Assembly (NCBI RefSeq): GCF_015082335.1
Contig: NZ_BLRL01000006.1
Coordinates: 163,933 to 227,932 of the forward strand
Length of the DNA stretch: 64,000 nt
From: Moritella sp. F3
GTDB lineage: Bacteria; Pseudomonadota; Gammaproteobacteria; Enterobacterales; Moritellaceae
Reading direction: 5' to 3'
Under the pieces are notes generated by a model, which worked only from the letters and a program-made list of their open reading frames with translations, had not been told where the DNA came from and made no database searches. Numbering within the stretch: the stretch's first letter is position 1; the number at the start of each line of letters is the position of its first letter. A program made the translations under genes and the position numbers. Shown here one piece after another: positions 52,374 through 61,506 of the stretch.

Positions 52374-53014
52374 TAAAATGCCTGTTTTGCTATATCGCCC
52401 ATGCTAACGGGATCAGTTGTTAATAGCTTCAATGTGGTTTCGAGTGTTTTATTGCCAAGCAGTGCGTGTATGTGGGCAACATCAAAGCCCTTTCGTCTCA
52501 ATGTTACTGCAAACGTTCTACGTCCAGAAAGTATTGAAGCGTTCTCAATGCCTGCCTGTTTCATTAAATGCTTGATATGACGATTGAGGGCGTCACAGGA
52601 ATATGAAATGTTACCTTTTGTGGTTATCTTTTTCGTGATCGAGAAACATTTATTTTGATAAGAAATAAATAAATGTTCATCGGGATCAAGACCAAGGTAT
52701 TTATCTGGGTCAGGACCCAAACCAATCTTATTTTTTAGCCGCCATTTTAGGTAGTTAGTAGTTAACTCTCGCAAAAGTTTACTCTCAAAATAAAATGTAT
52801 GATCAGAACCTCTAATTTTGAACTCAGAGTTAAACCTACCTGATTTGTGTAAGATATCTTTTAAATGCATACGGTTTATCTGAATAGTTGTGCAAGCAGA
52901 ACCAAAGAAAAAAGCAAGCAAACAAACGTCGCGCTCCGCTTGGGTGCTCAACTCTTTAGTCACTTTGAACAGCCAGTCGCGCTGACTTTTTTCGATTAAA
53001 GGCGGTAACGCCAT
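52373..53014 (-). CDS. Degenerate tyrosine-recombinase-fold protein 1
   Basis: 213 aa, the size of a recombinase catalytic domain without an arm-binding domain. The fold is recognisable (RNKA-like start, CDALNRHIKHLMKQAGIE, LSGRRTFAVTLRRKG, HIHALLGN) but key residues are missing: the box I Arg position is Ala/Cys (GSACTTIQINR), the HxxR His is Ser, and the nucleophile Tyr position is Leu (TLKLLTTD). It may be a structural partner of an active enzyme elsewhere, as tfp-type proteins are in some Vibrio elements. Confidence 0.7.
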   Translation of the reverse strand: MALPPLIEKSQRDWLFKVTKELSTQAERDVCLLAFFFGSACTTIQINRMHLKDILHKSGRFNSEFKIRGSDHTFYFESKLLRELTTNYLKWRLKNKIGLGPDPDKYLGLDPDEHLFISYQNKCFSITKKITTKGNISYSCDALNRHIKHLMKQAGIENASILSGRRTFAVTLRRKGFDVAHIHALLGNKTLETTLKLLTTDPVSMGDIAKQAF

Positions 53015-53247
53015 TGTAAGTATACTCGAATATAAACTGAATATAACAACAGTAGCATAAAAAATAAGTTACTGATATTAAATGAACGTGACTTCTGTAG
53101 GACTTATTAATAATGGTTTTCACGGAAAGCAGGGTAGGGAAGACATGTAAAGTTACGCCAGGGAAGTTAAAGTGAATAGCGGTCATGGGGTTTGATTGTA
53201 CAGCCACCAGCAGTAAATTTAATTCAGATTGCTGGTGGCTGTTGTAA
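53015..53247. other. Intergenic with promoter, att-like half site and Chi pair
   Basis: A TATACT box lies just before the recombinase-fold gene (minus strand, about 53025). ACGGAAA with GCAGGGTAGGGAAGA lies at 53122-53142. Chi octamers at 53204-53211 (CCACCAGC) and 53231-53238 (GCTGGTGG) form an inverted pair. Confidence 0.5.
53117..53144 (+). repeat. Att-like site A (right half)
   Basis: TTTTCACGGAAAGCAGGGTA, matching the right half of site E (61397-61416, ACGGAACCAGGGTAGGGAAGA). Confidence 0.5.
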
Positions 53248-53321
53248 GCTAGCAGAAAAAAGCCCTTGTGTTGGTATCAACATACTGGCTTTTATCGCCT
53301 GTGAAAGCCACTGAAATGTAA
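53248..53321 (+). pseudogene. Remnant of a recombinase-fold gene like the one at 63279
   Basis: Reads ASRKKALVLVSTYWLLSPV then KATEM and TAA, against AVRNKALVLVSTYWLLSPV at 63346-63405. Only about 20 codons survive, with no start codon. It shows that a sister copy of the 63279 gene once lay here, divergent from the recombinase-fold gene at 53014. Confidence 0.8.
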
Positions 53322-53367
53322 TCCTACACTTCAGCGTTACGAGTAGCAATTTAAGAGAATTAGTGCG

Positions 53368-54633
53368 TTATATTTGTAATAACGCATGAATATAGGGGAT
53401 GGCTTCCTTTAAGTTATAAGGAACATACCACCAAGTGCTATCCTTACTTGATAAGCCATCTGGTTTAGAGATCGATATGAGTGTTTCATTTTTATGCATA
53501 ATCTCCACTTGTCTCAAAGTGTTTTTCCCATATTCGTTGCCATAACTAAATAATATAGAAATAACAACTCCAGTATTTGGTATCGTGAAACTCACTTCGC
53601 CATAAAAAATGATGTACTCTTCAAACTCTTCAGTAGAAATTTCTATCACTTTAAGTATGATGTCATCATAAGCATTATTTCCATAAGTTCGATCTGAAAG
53701 CCCTTTTACGGATTCTTTAATATCTTGTGAATACCTGTCTTCTGTTTCACCTGTGATAGAGCTTTCTAAAGCATAAAGTAGTTTTTGTTTTATTAAGTGA
53801 TCGGCAATATATTTCCTGTCGAGATTTAACCGCCACTTATGCTCTTTAAGTAGTTTTTCTGGGAAATCTGAGCAATAAAAATCACCTACATAGTGACTTC
53901 CCCTTTCAGCCATGCCAAAAGCCACGCCTGAAAATAACACTTCTAACGACCATATAGAGGCGTTATCATGTTCATCACCTAAATACTGGCAACCAAGTTT
54001 GTTACCATATTCTTCGAGGGTCATACCGTTAATGGTGACAGATGTAAAACTGTCCTCTAATGGTTCAAGTGCATCATCCCGCTCATCTCTAATAAATATA
54101 AATTCCACCTGAATATCTAAATCCAAAAAAGAGACATACATTAAGACATTGTATTGATATAAATGATCAAACTTATCAACTTCGCAGTTGTAACCTTGGT
54201 AGCTAATTTTAAACTCTTCAGGGGATATGGCACGTAATCGCTTTGCTAGGTCATTTGCGTGTTGATCAACAAGTTCATCATCGCCATTGCTAGCACTACT
54301 GCCATAATTCTTAATGAATTTTCCGTACATTTCCGCTCTAGCACCAAACTCATCATCCTTGACAAGGTGATTTCCATTCATTAAGTGAGCAATTTGACTA
54401 TGATTTTTACCATACAGGGTATTCGCTAAATAGTTCTCTGCACGTCTTCTATCTAAAGGCGCTTTATCTTTAAACTGAGAAGATAGGCCACCTAGTTGTT
54501 CGATCATAGCCGAGTGCTGGTTGCTTTTATTTTCTTTGGTTAATTGGTGGCACAACATCGAGAGTAAATCTGACGTAGTCAGTGCGTCTTGCAGGCGAGC
54601 AGTCGCCGCATTGAACTGTTTTTTTGATAGCAT
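53368..54633 (-). CDS. Hypothetical 421 aa protein
   Basis: Soluble, acidic. N-terminal helices (KKQFNAATARLQDALTTSDLLSMLC) and a block AENYLANTLYGKNHSQIAHLMN, then a large beta-rich part. The NYLANTLYGKNHSQ stretch weakly resembles KERHATAMGLNSYNHL of the protein at 56947. Module A-B between two att-like sites. Unknown function; a defence role is possible by location only. Confidence 0.6.
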   Translation of the reverse strand: MLSKKQFNAATARLQDALTTSDLLSMLCHQLTKENKSNQHSAMIEQLGGLSSQFKDKAPLDRRRAENYLANTLYGKNHSQIAHLMNGNHLVKDDEFGARAEMYGKFIKNYGSSASNGDDELVDQHANDLAKRLRAISPEEFKISYQGYNCEVDKFDHLYQYNVLMYVSFLDLDIQVEFIFIRDERDDALEPLEDSFTSVTINGMTLEEYGNKLGCQYLGDEHDNASIWSLEVLFSGVAFGMAERGSHYVGDFYCSDFPEKLLKEHKWRLNLDRKYIADHLIKQKLLYALESSITGETEDRYSQDIKESVKGLSDRTYGNNAYDDIILKVIEISTEEFEEYIIFYGEVSFTIPNTGVVISILFSYGNEYGKNTLRQVEIMHKNETLISISKPDGLSSKDSTWWYVPYNLKEAIPYIHALLQI

Positions 54634-55138
54634 GGCGCGTATCTTCCTTAAATTAAGTTATCGGAATATAGTGTCAAAAACTGATTCTCTCCTTAGAGCC
54701 TGACAACCGAATAAATTAAGGCTGATAGCATAATAAGGTTTTCATGTATTACTGAGTCGTACTTGGCCGAACGCAAAAAGCGCGAGAGAGGCAACGGCAA
54801 CGACAACCGATAAGTAAGCATAAACCTGTCCATCAGATGACGCAAATAAAATCTTAAAAGTAGCAAGGTATCATTTAAGTGACAATAGGTGGATGTGAGA
54901 TCTAAATTTGCAATTTGCTGGTGGCCTTTATTTTGTAACTGGAGTGTATTACCGATACCGTGTACCGGCCTTAAGTGAAAATTTAGTGCCGATGTAAGAT
55001 TAAATGCCTTTTCCGTTCTTTTAAATCATTAGTCTGCAGATCACGGAAAGCAGATTTTACAGTTCTGCAAATTGATACAGGTATTCGTGGTGGCTATGCT
55101 ATATTTATGATAATTATTGAGATCACAAAGGAATATGT
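54634..55138. other. Intergenic with Chi and att-like site
   Basis: Chi at 54917-54924, att-like site B at 55009-55052, then a copy of the TTTGCAG palindrome (55055-55073, with TTTTACAGTTCTGCAAA). No gene seen. Confidence 0.5.
55009..55052 (+). repeat. Att-like site B (both halves)
   Basis: TTTTCCGT (55009) and ACGGAAA (55043) face each other over 26 bp. The interior TTTAAATCA-n-TAG and GCAGATCACG is shared with site C at 60256. Confidence 0.55.
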
Positions 55139-55639
55139 ATGGACTTTTTTGACTTGGAAATGCAAAAGAAGATTGCTGAAAAAGATTTATCTAAAGGCGA
55201 CTCAATTTGGCCGACTTGTATAGTGCAACTACCAAATGGGCAAAAGCAGGCATTAAGTTTCCCGTTTCAAAATAACGAGGAAAAAGCATATAATTTATTA
55301 AAATTACGTCGCTACATTCAAAGAGTTCACGCTGATAGTTACATGTTGGTATTAGAGGTTTGGGTATCGGCAGAGCAAATTCCAACGATGACAGAAAATC
55401 GACAAGAAGAGGTTTTATTTGCCGTTCACGACGGGAATGAAGAGACACATTACAATTGGCCTATTACACGTAATGATGACGGCACAGGAATGCTAACAGA
55501 GCCAAGAGATAACGATATGGCGAATGCACAAGGTTCATTTGCTGATTTATTTGATATTACTGTGTTTGAACAATTGAATACTACTCAAAAACGTAAACTC
55601 GATAAAGTTATTGATAAGATGATGAAAACATATCATTAA
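55139..55639 (+). CDS. Hypothetical acidic 166 aa protein
   Basis: Soluble; starts after CACAAAGGAATATGT. Blocks WPTCIVQLPNGQKQALSFPF and DLFDITVFEQLNTTQKRKLDKVIDKM. Unknown. Confidence 0.6.
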   Translation: MDFFDLEMQKKIAEKDLSKGDSIWPTCIVQLPNGQKQALSFPFQNNEEKAYNLLKLRRYIQRVHADSYMLVLEVWVSAEQIPTMTENRQEEVLFAVHDGNEETHYNWPITRNDDGTGMLTEPRDNDMANAQGSFADLFDITVFEQLNTTQKRKLDKVIDKMMKTYH

Positions 55640-55672
55640 ACGTTAAGGGGGAGGGCGCGGCAAGAGCAGCCG

Positions 55673-55984
55673 CTAATTAATTTCCATGTCGCAAAGTAAC
55701 TGCATAGCTAAGTTCACGCTCCAATTTGGTTCGCTTTTAGGGTAAGAATCGAAGTTTCTTATTAATGATAAATGCGAACATTCATCCTTACAGAGTTCTT
55801 CTTGTTCTTCGTGATAATAAGAATTGAGTGATTCGAATGAAACGATAGTAAACCACTTTTTTGAATCATCGACATATAACCTTACTTTATCTTGCTTCAT
55901 AGAGTCTTGTGATAACTGAACCAGTACATTTGCAATGCATGGGACCTCGTTATTTAACCAGGCTGGATACTCTGAATTATGCAT
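55673..55984 (-). CDS. Hypothetical 103 aa protein
   Basis: Soluble; VRLYVDDSKKWFTIVSFESLNSYY. Convergent with the gene before. Unknown. Confidence 0.5.
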   Translation of the reverse strand: MHNSEYPAWLNNEVPCIANVLVQLSQDSMKQDKVRLYVDDSKKWFTIVSFESLNSYYHEEQEELCKDECSHLSLIRNFDSYPKSEPNWSVNLAMQLLCDMEIN

Positions 55985-56071
55985 TCTAACTCCTGTAATA
56001 AACTTAATTTATACGAATTAAGTATGGCACAAATAATTAAGTGTTAATTATGAAAGCCACACACAATCCCG

Positions 56072-56551
56072 CTATTTTACCCATTCCGATATTTCCTTCA
56101 ATGTACGCGCATTACCTGTAAACGAAGTGCAGTTTGAGCGAGTTGCTAATTTAGGATGCTTATTTACCCATTCTTTAAGAGCTATATGGCAAGGGCTATC
56201 GACAAACGCATCCGTAAAAGAATGGTAATGATAGTCATCTTTCTTCACAAGCGGAACGCCAAAACAGGCCGCAAAGTCAACTATCTCAGCTTCATTCAAT
56301 TTTGAAAGGTCGACGACATTTTCATCATCATATCGACAAAGATGGTAGCCGACCCTATTGCGGGAAGTCCCCATCCTACAAGCATTTTCATCTAAATATT
56401 TCAGCGTTGCATTGCTAATTTCTGCTCGACCAGTAGCACCGGATCTGAGTATTTTAGGTTTTTTCTCGGAGATCATTACCCCTCGGTAGCCAAATTCTGC
56501 AATAAATGTCCTGTTCCCAACCGTTTTGCTGTAAATCAGATCTCTACTCAT
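56072..56551 (-). CDS. Hypothetical 159 aa protein
   Basis: Basic N-terminal half (TVGNRTFIAEFGYRGVMISEKKPKILRSGATGRAE), C-terminal Cys-containing part. Start after CAAGGAATTGAT. Unknown. Confidence 0.55.
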   Translation of the reverse strand: MSRDLIYSKTVGNRTFIAEFGYRGVMISEKKPKILRSGATGRAEISNATLKYLDENACRMGTSRNRVGYHLCRYDDENVVDLSKLNEAEIVDFAACFGVPLVKKDDYHYHSFTDAFVDSPCHIALKEWVNKHPKLATRSNCTSFTGNARTLKEISEWVK

Positions 56552-56603
56552 ATCAATTCCTTGTGTTGATCATTAACAGAGAGTATAGCCATTATCGGCA
56601 CAT

Positions 56604-56725
56604 TCACCGTTTCCGTAATCTCTGGCCAGCAGCTCACTGAAAACGAATAAAGATGCTAAGTATTTTGTATAGCCATTTGTATCTACGTAAAAAAGGCCTC
56701 CATCTGCATAATTTGTAGCTGGTGG
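56604..56725 (+). repeat. Att-like half site G and Chi
   Basis: ACCGTTTCCGTAATC (56606-56620) is the left half of the att-like sequence; Chi GCTGGTGG follows at 56718-56725. Divides the 55-60 kb stretch into two modules. Confidence 0.45.
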
Positions 56726-56946
56726 CCTTTTTCTAATAAAAACATTTATACGAGTCAATGTCTGATATTATTACTATTATCAAAAGGTGAATTAAGATTT
56801 GTATTGATATGCAAATGACTTTCTCGGTTCTGTACCGCAGCAGCAAGAGATTTCACCACAAGACTGACGATAACACCCAAAAATACTCAATTTCGTTTTT
56901 TGTGTTTTTGAATAATATAGCGGCAAATAAACACTCTAAGGCGAAA

Positions 56947-59439
56947 ATGAAATATATAAATCAGAATAGATCTACCGATCTAAATTCACTACTAAGTGAA
57001 ATAAAAGCGATTCTAGGCATAAAGTTATCTCGCGCTAAAGAACGACACGCAACAGCTATGGGCTTGAATAGTTACAACCATCTTATTGGGAAAATCAAAA
57101 GGGAGGGTGAGGTAAGCACTGAACTAAGCTCTTACATTGATTTAGCTAAAAATCAAATGTTCTCGGTCCATGATGTGTCGCTAACCGAAGAACAGATCAT
57201 ATCGCTTACAATTGTACTTGGAAAACATTCAAGAGCAGCACCTACCCAGGGGGCTGAACCTACATTTATGGATTACTTGAAGTTCAGCCTATTCAATTCA
57301 GCACAATCCAATCCGTATCTTTTGTTTACATTTTCCCAGCTAAACTTAATTGAGAATGAGGCAACACATAACAAGTGGATCACCGACTACATAGACACCG
57401 GTAATATTGATCCCAAGCTTATAGCATCAATCAAGGTTGCAATAAAAACGCTTCGTAAAGCGATGGTGAAATCTCTATTATCAGGTGGATATGACTCACG
57501 CTATGCCGCTGTAAGCGAACTTAAGGATTACCGCGCTGCGACAACTAAGAGTGGTGAAAACCATCTTATTAATACTTACTACTTCCCCATCACTACCATA
57601 GCAAATGCTCATGATCCAATCTCAATTTGCGTAACTAAAAAGGGACTTTGCGATGCAGCTAAAATCAGCAGCGACCTGCCTATGTCTACGTGCTCTAAAG
57701 CGACAGACCTCAGAGATCTATTTTTTAATTCGGTTATACCTCAAGAGTTCTATTTTGAAGAATACGAATCGATAAGCGAGCACTCAGGCCCACACTTATT
57801 CTTAGATAATAATGCTGATTTGTTTACAGATGACGATGCAGATGAAAGTGAGGAAGAAGTCGTATTTTGGTGTGAACTTTTAAAGCCTCAAGCTAGTCAT
57901 CCAAGTGTGAATCTATTTCATTCTAATTTTCACAATGTCGAATACGATATAAATATAATAAACAACACTCCAACTAAATATGAACAACTCCTTATTCCCA
58001 AAAGTGTATTTAACGAATTTGACTTTGACCTTTTCGTAACACTGAACAATGATAAGTCTTACAATCTTGAACGAGCACCTTTCAATTGCCATGAGTTCAC
58101 ATTGGAAGAAGATTTCTGCGACAGAGACTATGTAAATGTTAGTGTGATACCTATTACGACAGTAGGGTACGCTTTAAGTAAAGACCAACTTAGTGCAATT
58201 CAAGAATATTTAAATAAATCAATCCAATCACCGTGTAAGAAAGACTATTATAGCGTTGTTTCAGAAGCATTAGTGTCACCGACTCACTCATCAGACAATG
58301 AAAGTTGTAGCACATCATCGAGCATTTATAATAAATCACTCGCCAAGTTACTCCATGATAATCCGGACATCTCAATAAGCATTGCTAATAATAAAAATGC
58401 ACTTTACTACACCGTATCATCGGCAAGCTTAAAGTCAGATTATGGTTGCGAGTACAGCCCTATATCAACCACAGAATATGGATTAACTAATTACGACTTC
58501 GATCATAACGAGTTTGCACAATTAGCTCTCATTACACCTTTATTTAACGAACTTAGGGCACAAAATGAGTCAATTAAAGCCATGGACTGCTACTACGACA
58601 ACTTAAGGAAGAAAGAGATTATTATCGCTGGTGATCATGCTCCTTTCCACTTTGAGACTACAGCCCACGCATCTTCTTTTGAAGAGTTGATGGCGGCGAT
58701 AAGAATAGAGCAGTGCAATAATATCTATTTGATTATAGAAGATAGGGAAAGTAGTGATGATGCCATTTATCTAGTTGGATTCAATCATAGCGGTGAGCAG
58801 GTTTTCAATCTAACTTACTTCTTTCTACTTCAATTTATGTTTGGACTGGAAAATTACCACCTGGGTAAGTTTATAGAAGATGTTCGAGAGTTGATTGAGG
58901 GAGGTCTATTCTGTTATGAAGACGAGATCACTAGCTATGCATTGAGTGAAATTTTAGAAAATGGAGAGGATGATGACTTAATCACTCAGGAAACTCATGG
59001 GCTCGATATGTTTATGAACGAAACTGAATTCGTAAATGAGTATTTTTCTAGCTACAAGAATAACGAACCATGCCATGACGCTATCATTTTAAGCGTGGAG
59101 GGCGAGTGTAATGGGGACGTATTAAATATACTCAAGAATCAAGTTAGATTTAGCAAGATTGGACTTAATTGTGAAACCGAGATCGAGCAAATATACCAAA
59201 TAACACCACTTCCAGTCAGCGATTCAATTCCTTCTGAAATAGAAAAGGGCACAAATCTTTTCGTTGGTAAGTATGTCGGTACAACTCGTTATGCTGATAT
59301 TGCAATAAGAGCAAAAAATTTCATCACTGAAGAACTGCTACCAGAAAAAGAGGGTGATGTTTTCAAGATTACAACCTACCGAGGTAGCGGCGTTTCAAGT
59401 CACGTAACTCTTACTGGTGTTTGTGGAAGTCGTAAGTAG
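56947..59439 (+). CDS. Large hypothetical protein, 830 aa
   Basis: From the ATG at 56947 behind AAGGCGAAA (a longer frame starts at 56809). N-terminal helices (LNSLLSEIKAILGIKLSRAKERHATAMGLNSYNHLIGKI), the rest acidic, with no known motif, signal or membrane segment that I can see. Ends GSGVSSHVTLTGVC. Followed 59 bp later by the TPR-like gene, probably one operon. Size and pairing would suit a defence or sensing system, but this is only context. Confidence 0.6.
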   Translation: MKYINQNRSTDLNSLLSEIKAILGIKLSRAKERHATAMGLNSYNHLIGKIKREGEVSTELSSYIDLAKNQMFSVHDVSLTEEQIISLTIVLGKHSRAAPTQGAEPTFMDYLKFSLFNSAQSNPYLLFTFSQLNLIENEATHNKWITDYIDTGNIDPKLIASIKVAIKTLRKAMVKSLLSGGYDSRYAAVSELKDYRAATTKSGENHLINTYYFPITTIANAHDPISICVTKKGLCDAAKISSDLPMSTCSKATDLRDLFFNSVIPQEFYFEEYESISEHSGPHLFLDNNADLFTDDDADESEEEVVFWCELLKPQASHPSVNLFHSNFHNVEYDINIINNTPTKYEQLLIPKSVFNEFDFDLFVTLNNDKSYNLERAPFNCHEFTLEEDFCDRDYVNVSVIPITTVGYALSKDQLSAIQEYLNKSIQSPCKKDYYSVVSEALVSPTHSSDNESCSTSSSIYNKSLAKLLHDNPDISISIANNKNALYYTVSSASLKSDYGCEYSPISTTEYGLTNYDFDHNEFAQLALITPLFNELRAQNESIKAMDCYYDNLRKKEIIIAGDHAPFHFETTAHASSFEELMAAIRIEQCNNIYLIIEDRESSDDAIYLVGFNHSGEQVFNLTYFFLLQFMFGLENYHLGKFIEDVRELIEGGLFCYEDEITSYALSEILENGEDDDLITQETHGLDMFMNETEFVNEYFSSYKNNEPCHDAIILSVEGECNGDVLNILKNQVRFSKIGLNCETEIEQIYQITPLPVSDSIPSEIEKGTNLFVGKYVGTTRYADIAIRAKNFITEELLPEKEGDVFKITTYRGSGVSSHVTLTGVCGSRK

Positions 59440-59444
59440 CCGAG

Positions 59445-59469
59445 TGTAGTGGTTTACTAGCCACTACAG
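59445..59469 (+). terminator. Hairpin between two genes
   Basis: TGTAGTGG-tttactag-CCACTACA, perfect 8 bp stem without T-run; may attenuate rather than stop transcription. Confidence 0.4.
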
Positions 59470-59498
59470 TAAGTCTTAAGTAATCAAGGGAATTAAAC

Positions 59499-60173
59499 AT
59501 GATCACAGACGAAAATAGTAAATCACTTCCTTCAATAGAACTTGAAATATTGCATGAAGAAGCAGACGAAGCAAATTCTCTTGTGGATGAAGCTTCGATA
59601 CTATTCAAAGCGATGTTTGAAAGCAAAAATCTTGAGAAAAATAAAGACGATCACGTTCTACTTCTTAAAAGGTTGTTGGATTTCGAGGGAAATTTAATAA
59701 ATGTTCCAATTCTAAATTATTTATTTGCCACCATAGCCCGAGTATGTCTGAATAGTCATGATTATAAAAATGCAATTAAATACGCACAAGCTGGCATTGA
59801 AGTAAATCTCAAGCAAAGTGACGCTCAAGGGGTTCGAGTGAACAACGTTGTTATATTGGACACTGCTTGCATGATGGGGGCACACAAAGAAGCCATAAAA
59901 TTATTTGATAAAAGCCCCAATATAGCGGATGAAAGCGTTAAGAATATGCTGCAAAATATGCCATCTGATAGTGATGCAGATGCGATTTTTCAGAAAATGT
60001 TAAAAAGTACCAAAAGGCCTAAAAGCCTAGTTCTTTGTTTGAACGAGCAATTGTGGCATGAAGAAAAGCCACTAAAGACACTAATGCGAATGATGGATAT
60101 CTCTAGGAGTGAGGCCCTTAAATATAAGGCGGCAGCAGATAACCTCGCAGATAGTAATTACGAACCAGAATAA
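59499..60173 (+). CDS. TPR-like helical protein
   Basis: 224 aa. Helical hairpins consistent with two or three TPR units (NYLFATIARVCLNSHDYKNAIKYAQAGIEVN, then LDTACMMGAHKEAIKLFDKSP). Likely a protein-protein scaffold for the large protein encoded upstream. Start after AAGGGAATTAAAC. Confidence 0.6.
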   Translation: MITDENSKSLPSIELEILHEEADEANSLVDEASILFKAMFESKNLEKNKDDHVLLLKRLLDFEGNLINVPILNYLFATIARVCLNSHDYKNAIKYAQAGIEVNLKQSDAQGVRVNNVVILDTACMMGAHKEAIKLFDKSPNIADESVKNMLQNMPSDSDADAIFQKMLKSTKRPKSLVLCLNEQLWHEEKPLKTLMRMMDISRSEALKYKAAADNLADSNYEPE

Positions 60174-60205
60174 GTAACCTTAGTATGGCCACTACTTACT
60201 ATATT

Positions 60206-60300
60206 GCTGGTGGCCTTTCTTTCCCTACATTAGACCTGTCATGTCAGTATAAATACCGTTTCCGTTCCTTTAAATCACTAGCGCAGATCACGAAAAACTG
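60206..60300 (+). repeat. Chi and att-like site C
   Basis: Chi at 60206-60213; TTTCCGT (60259-60265) and ACGAAAA (60290-60296), interior shared with site B. Confidence 0.55.
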
Positions 60301-60369
60301 GGAGTGGCAGGCGTAAAAAACCGGATATCAATACGGCCTTTGTTCTGGTGGTACTTTGTGAGTGAGTAA

Positions 60370-60924
60370 TTATAAATGTGGGATTGAAAAAGAGGCACTA
60401 TACCTGGCTATCTTCTTATCAAGTCTAGGAGCTAACCATTTTTTAAAATCTAGGCGAAGTTCTATTTCACGGACGTCATGAGTTGAGTAAACAGTGCGTC
60501 CGTTTTGTTCGTAAGGCTTTAGCCATTTTGTAATTGCTGCTGCTGTCCATAGTCTCTTGTTTTTCAAATTAGAGGCTGTTTGCCATTTTAAGCCCCAAAG
60601 GTCGGGAATTAAGAAATCAGGGCAGGTAATTAGTTTTTTTTCCAACCTTGGAGCTAACCACTTTTGGAAGTCTTGATGTTGTTCAGCCTCAATTACTTTT
60701 TCCACGGCATAAAATTTGTATTTACCATCTGTTTTTGCCTTTCCTAGAAAGCGCTTGATTGCCCCATCAGTCCATAAACGTTCATTCTTCAAACGCCAAA
60801 CAGTTTGCCAATCAGCCAACCATTTAAACCTAGCTATTTCTCGCTGTTTCTGTCGAAGCTCGCTAAAATCCTGTTTTTCTTTTGTTGAGTAAACTAACTG
60901 CTTATATCCAATCCACTGTGGCAT
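60370..60924 (-). CDS. Tandem-module protein with two or three HTH-like repeats
   Basis: 184 aa from the ATG at 60924 behind GGAGCCTTT. Two clear repeats of about 65 aa: K-N-x-RLWT, two variable, AI..(F/W)L, Y at the strand, then DF-KWLAPRL-KK; a weaker first copy lies at the N-terminus (PQWIGYKQL to FKWLADW). The RLWT.AAI.KWL core looks like a small DNA-binding helix-turn-helix or an excisionase-like fold. Repeated modules suggest binding to a repeated DNA site. Function not known. Confidence 0.6.
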   Translation of the reverse strand: MPQWIGYKQLVYSTKEKQDFSELRQKQREIARFKWLADWQTVWRLKNERLWTDGAIKRFLGKAKTDGKYKFYAVEKVIEAEQHQDFQKWLAPRLEKKLITCPDFLIPDLWGLKWQTASNLKNKRLWTAAAITKWLKPYEQNGRTVYSTHDVREIELRLDFKKWLAPRLDKKIARYSASFSIPHL

Positions 60925-61043
60925 AAAGGCTCCGATTATGCGTAATGATTTCTGATAATGGCAGCTCCATAGCAAGCCATTCTTCACATAATGAGTTTAG
61001 CATCAGGACAACACAATAGCGCTTGCTGATTGTTAACCCAAAA

Positions 61044-61072
61044 TACCGTTTCCGGTGTTTGGCGGAAAATAC
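61044..61072 (+). repeat. Att-like site D (compact inverted repeat)
   Basis: ACCGTTTCCG-gtgtttgg-CGGAAAAT. Half-sites separated by 8 bp, the geometry of a classic tyrosine-recombinase core site. Confidence 0.5.
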
Positions 61073-61332
61073 TCACTTATTTTGTTTATACGGCCACCAC
61101 CGGTGAAATTAATTAAGACTGCTGGTGGCGGTTACTAGGCTAACTACTCAATGACTGCGCTAGCTGCGTTAATTCACATACCAGTTGAATGACGTTTTCC
61201 TGTTTTTGTAACGATAAATTGAAGAATTCTGATACTAGAATTGATACTAGAATTGATTGTACTGTAATAATGTTTTTCATCATGTTTTATTTAATGTTAC
61301 ATATTAATAACCGGCATATGCAAATTTAATAT

Positions 61333-61416
61333 TGATTATTTTTAATTAACTGCATGTCCACCGTTTCCGTTGGTTCGGCCATTACATGAAGAGATCACGG
61401 AACCAGGGTAGGGAAG
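61333..61416 (+). repeat. Att-like site E
   Basis: GATTAtTTTTAATTAACT then TCCACCGTTTCCGT and ACGGAACCAGGGTAGGGAAGA. The left part is repeated directly at site F (62433-62470), with the toxin-antitoxin module in between. Confidence 0.6.
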
Positions 61417-61506
61417 AGTTGAGTAGTTCGATGTGAAAAGCATACGACTTGTAATCAGACGTAGGGACACTAATAACAGATGTCGGAGGATATTTAAGAT
61501 TTACCA

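Larger units (their letters stand above)
60925..61506. other. Intergenic with att-like sites D and E and Chi
   Basis: Site D (TTTCCGG 61049, CGGAAAA 61063), Chi 61121-61128, site E (61333-61416). A few imperfect repeats of TGATACTAGAAT near 61221-61255. No gene. Confidence 0.5.

Noticed and set aside
56573..56758. Minus-strand frame of 61 codons
   Set aside because: It runs through an att-like half site and a Chi octamer, which suggests non-coding sequence, and has no good ribosome site.
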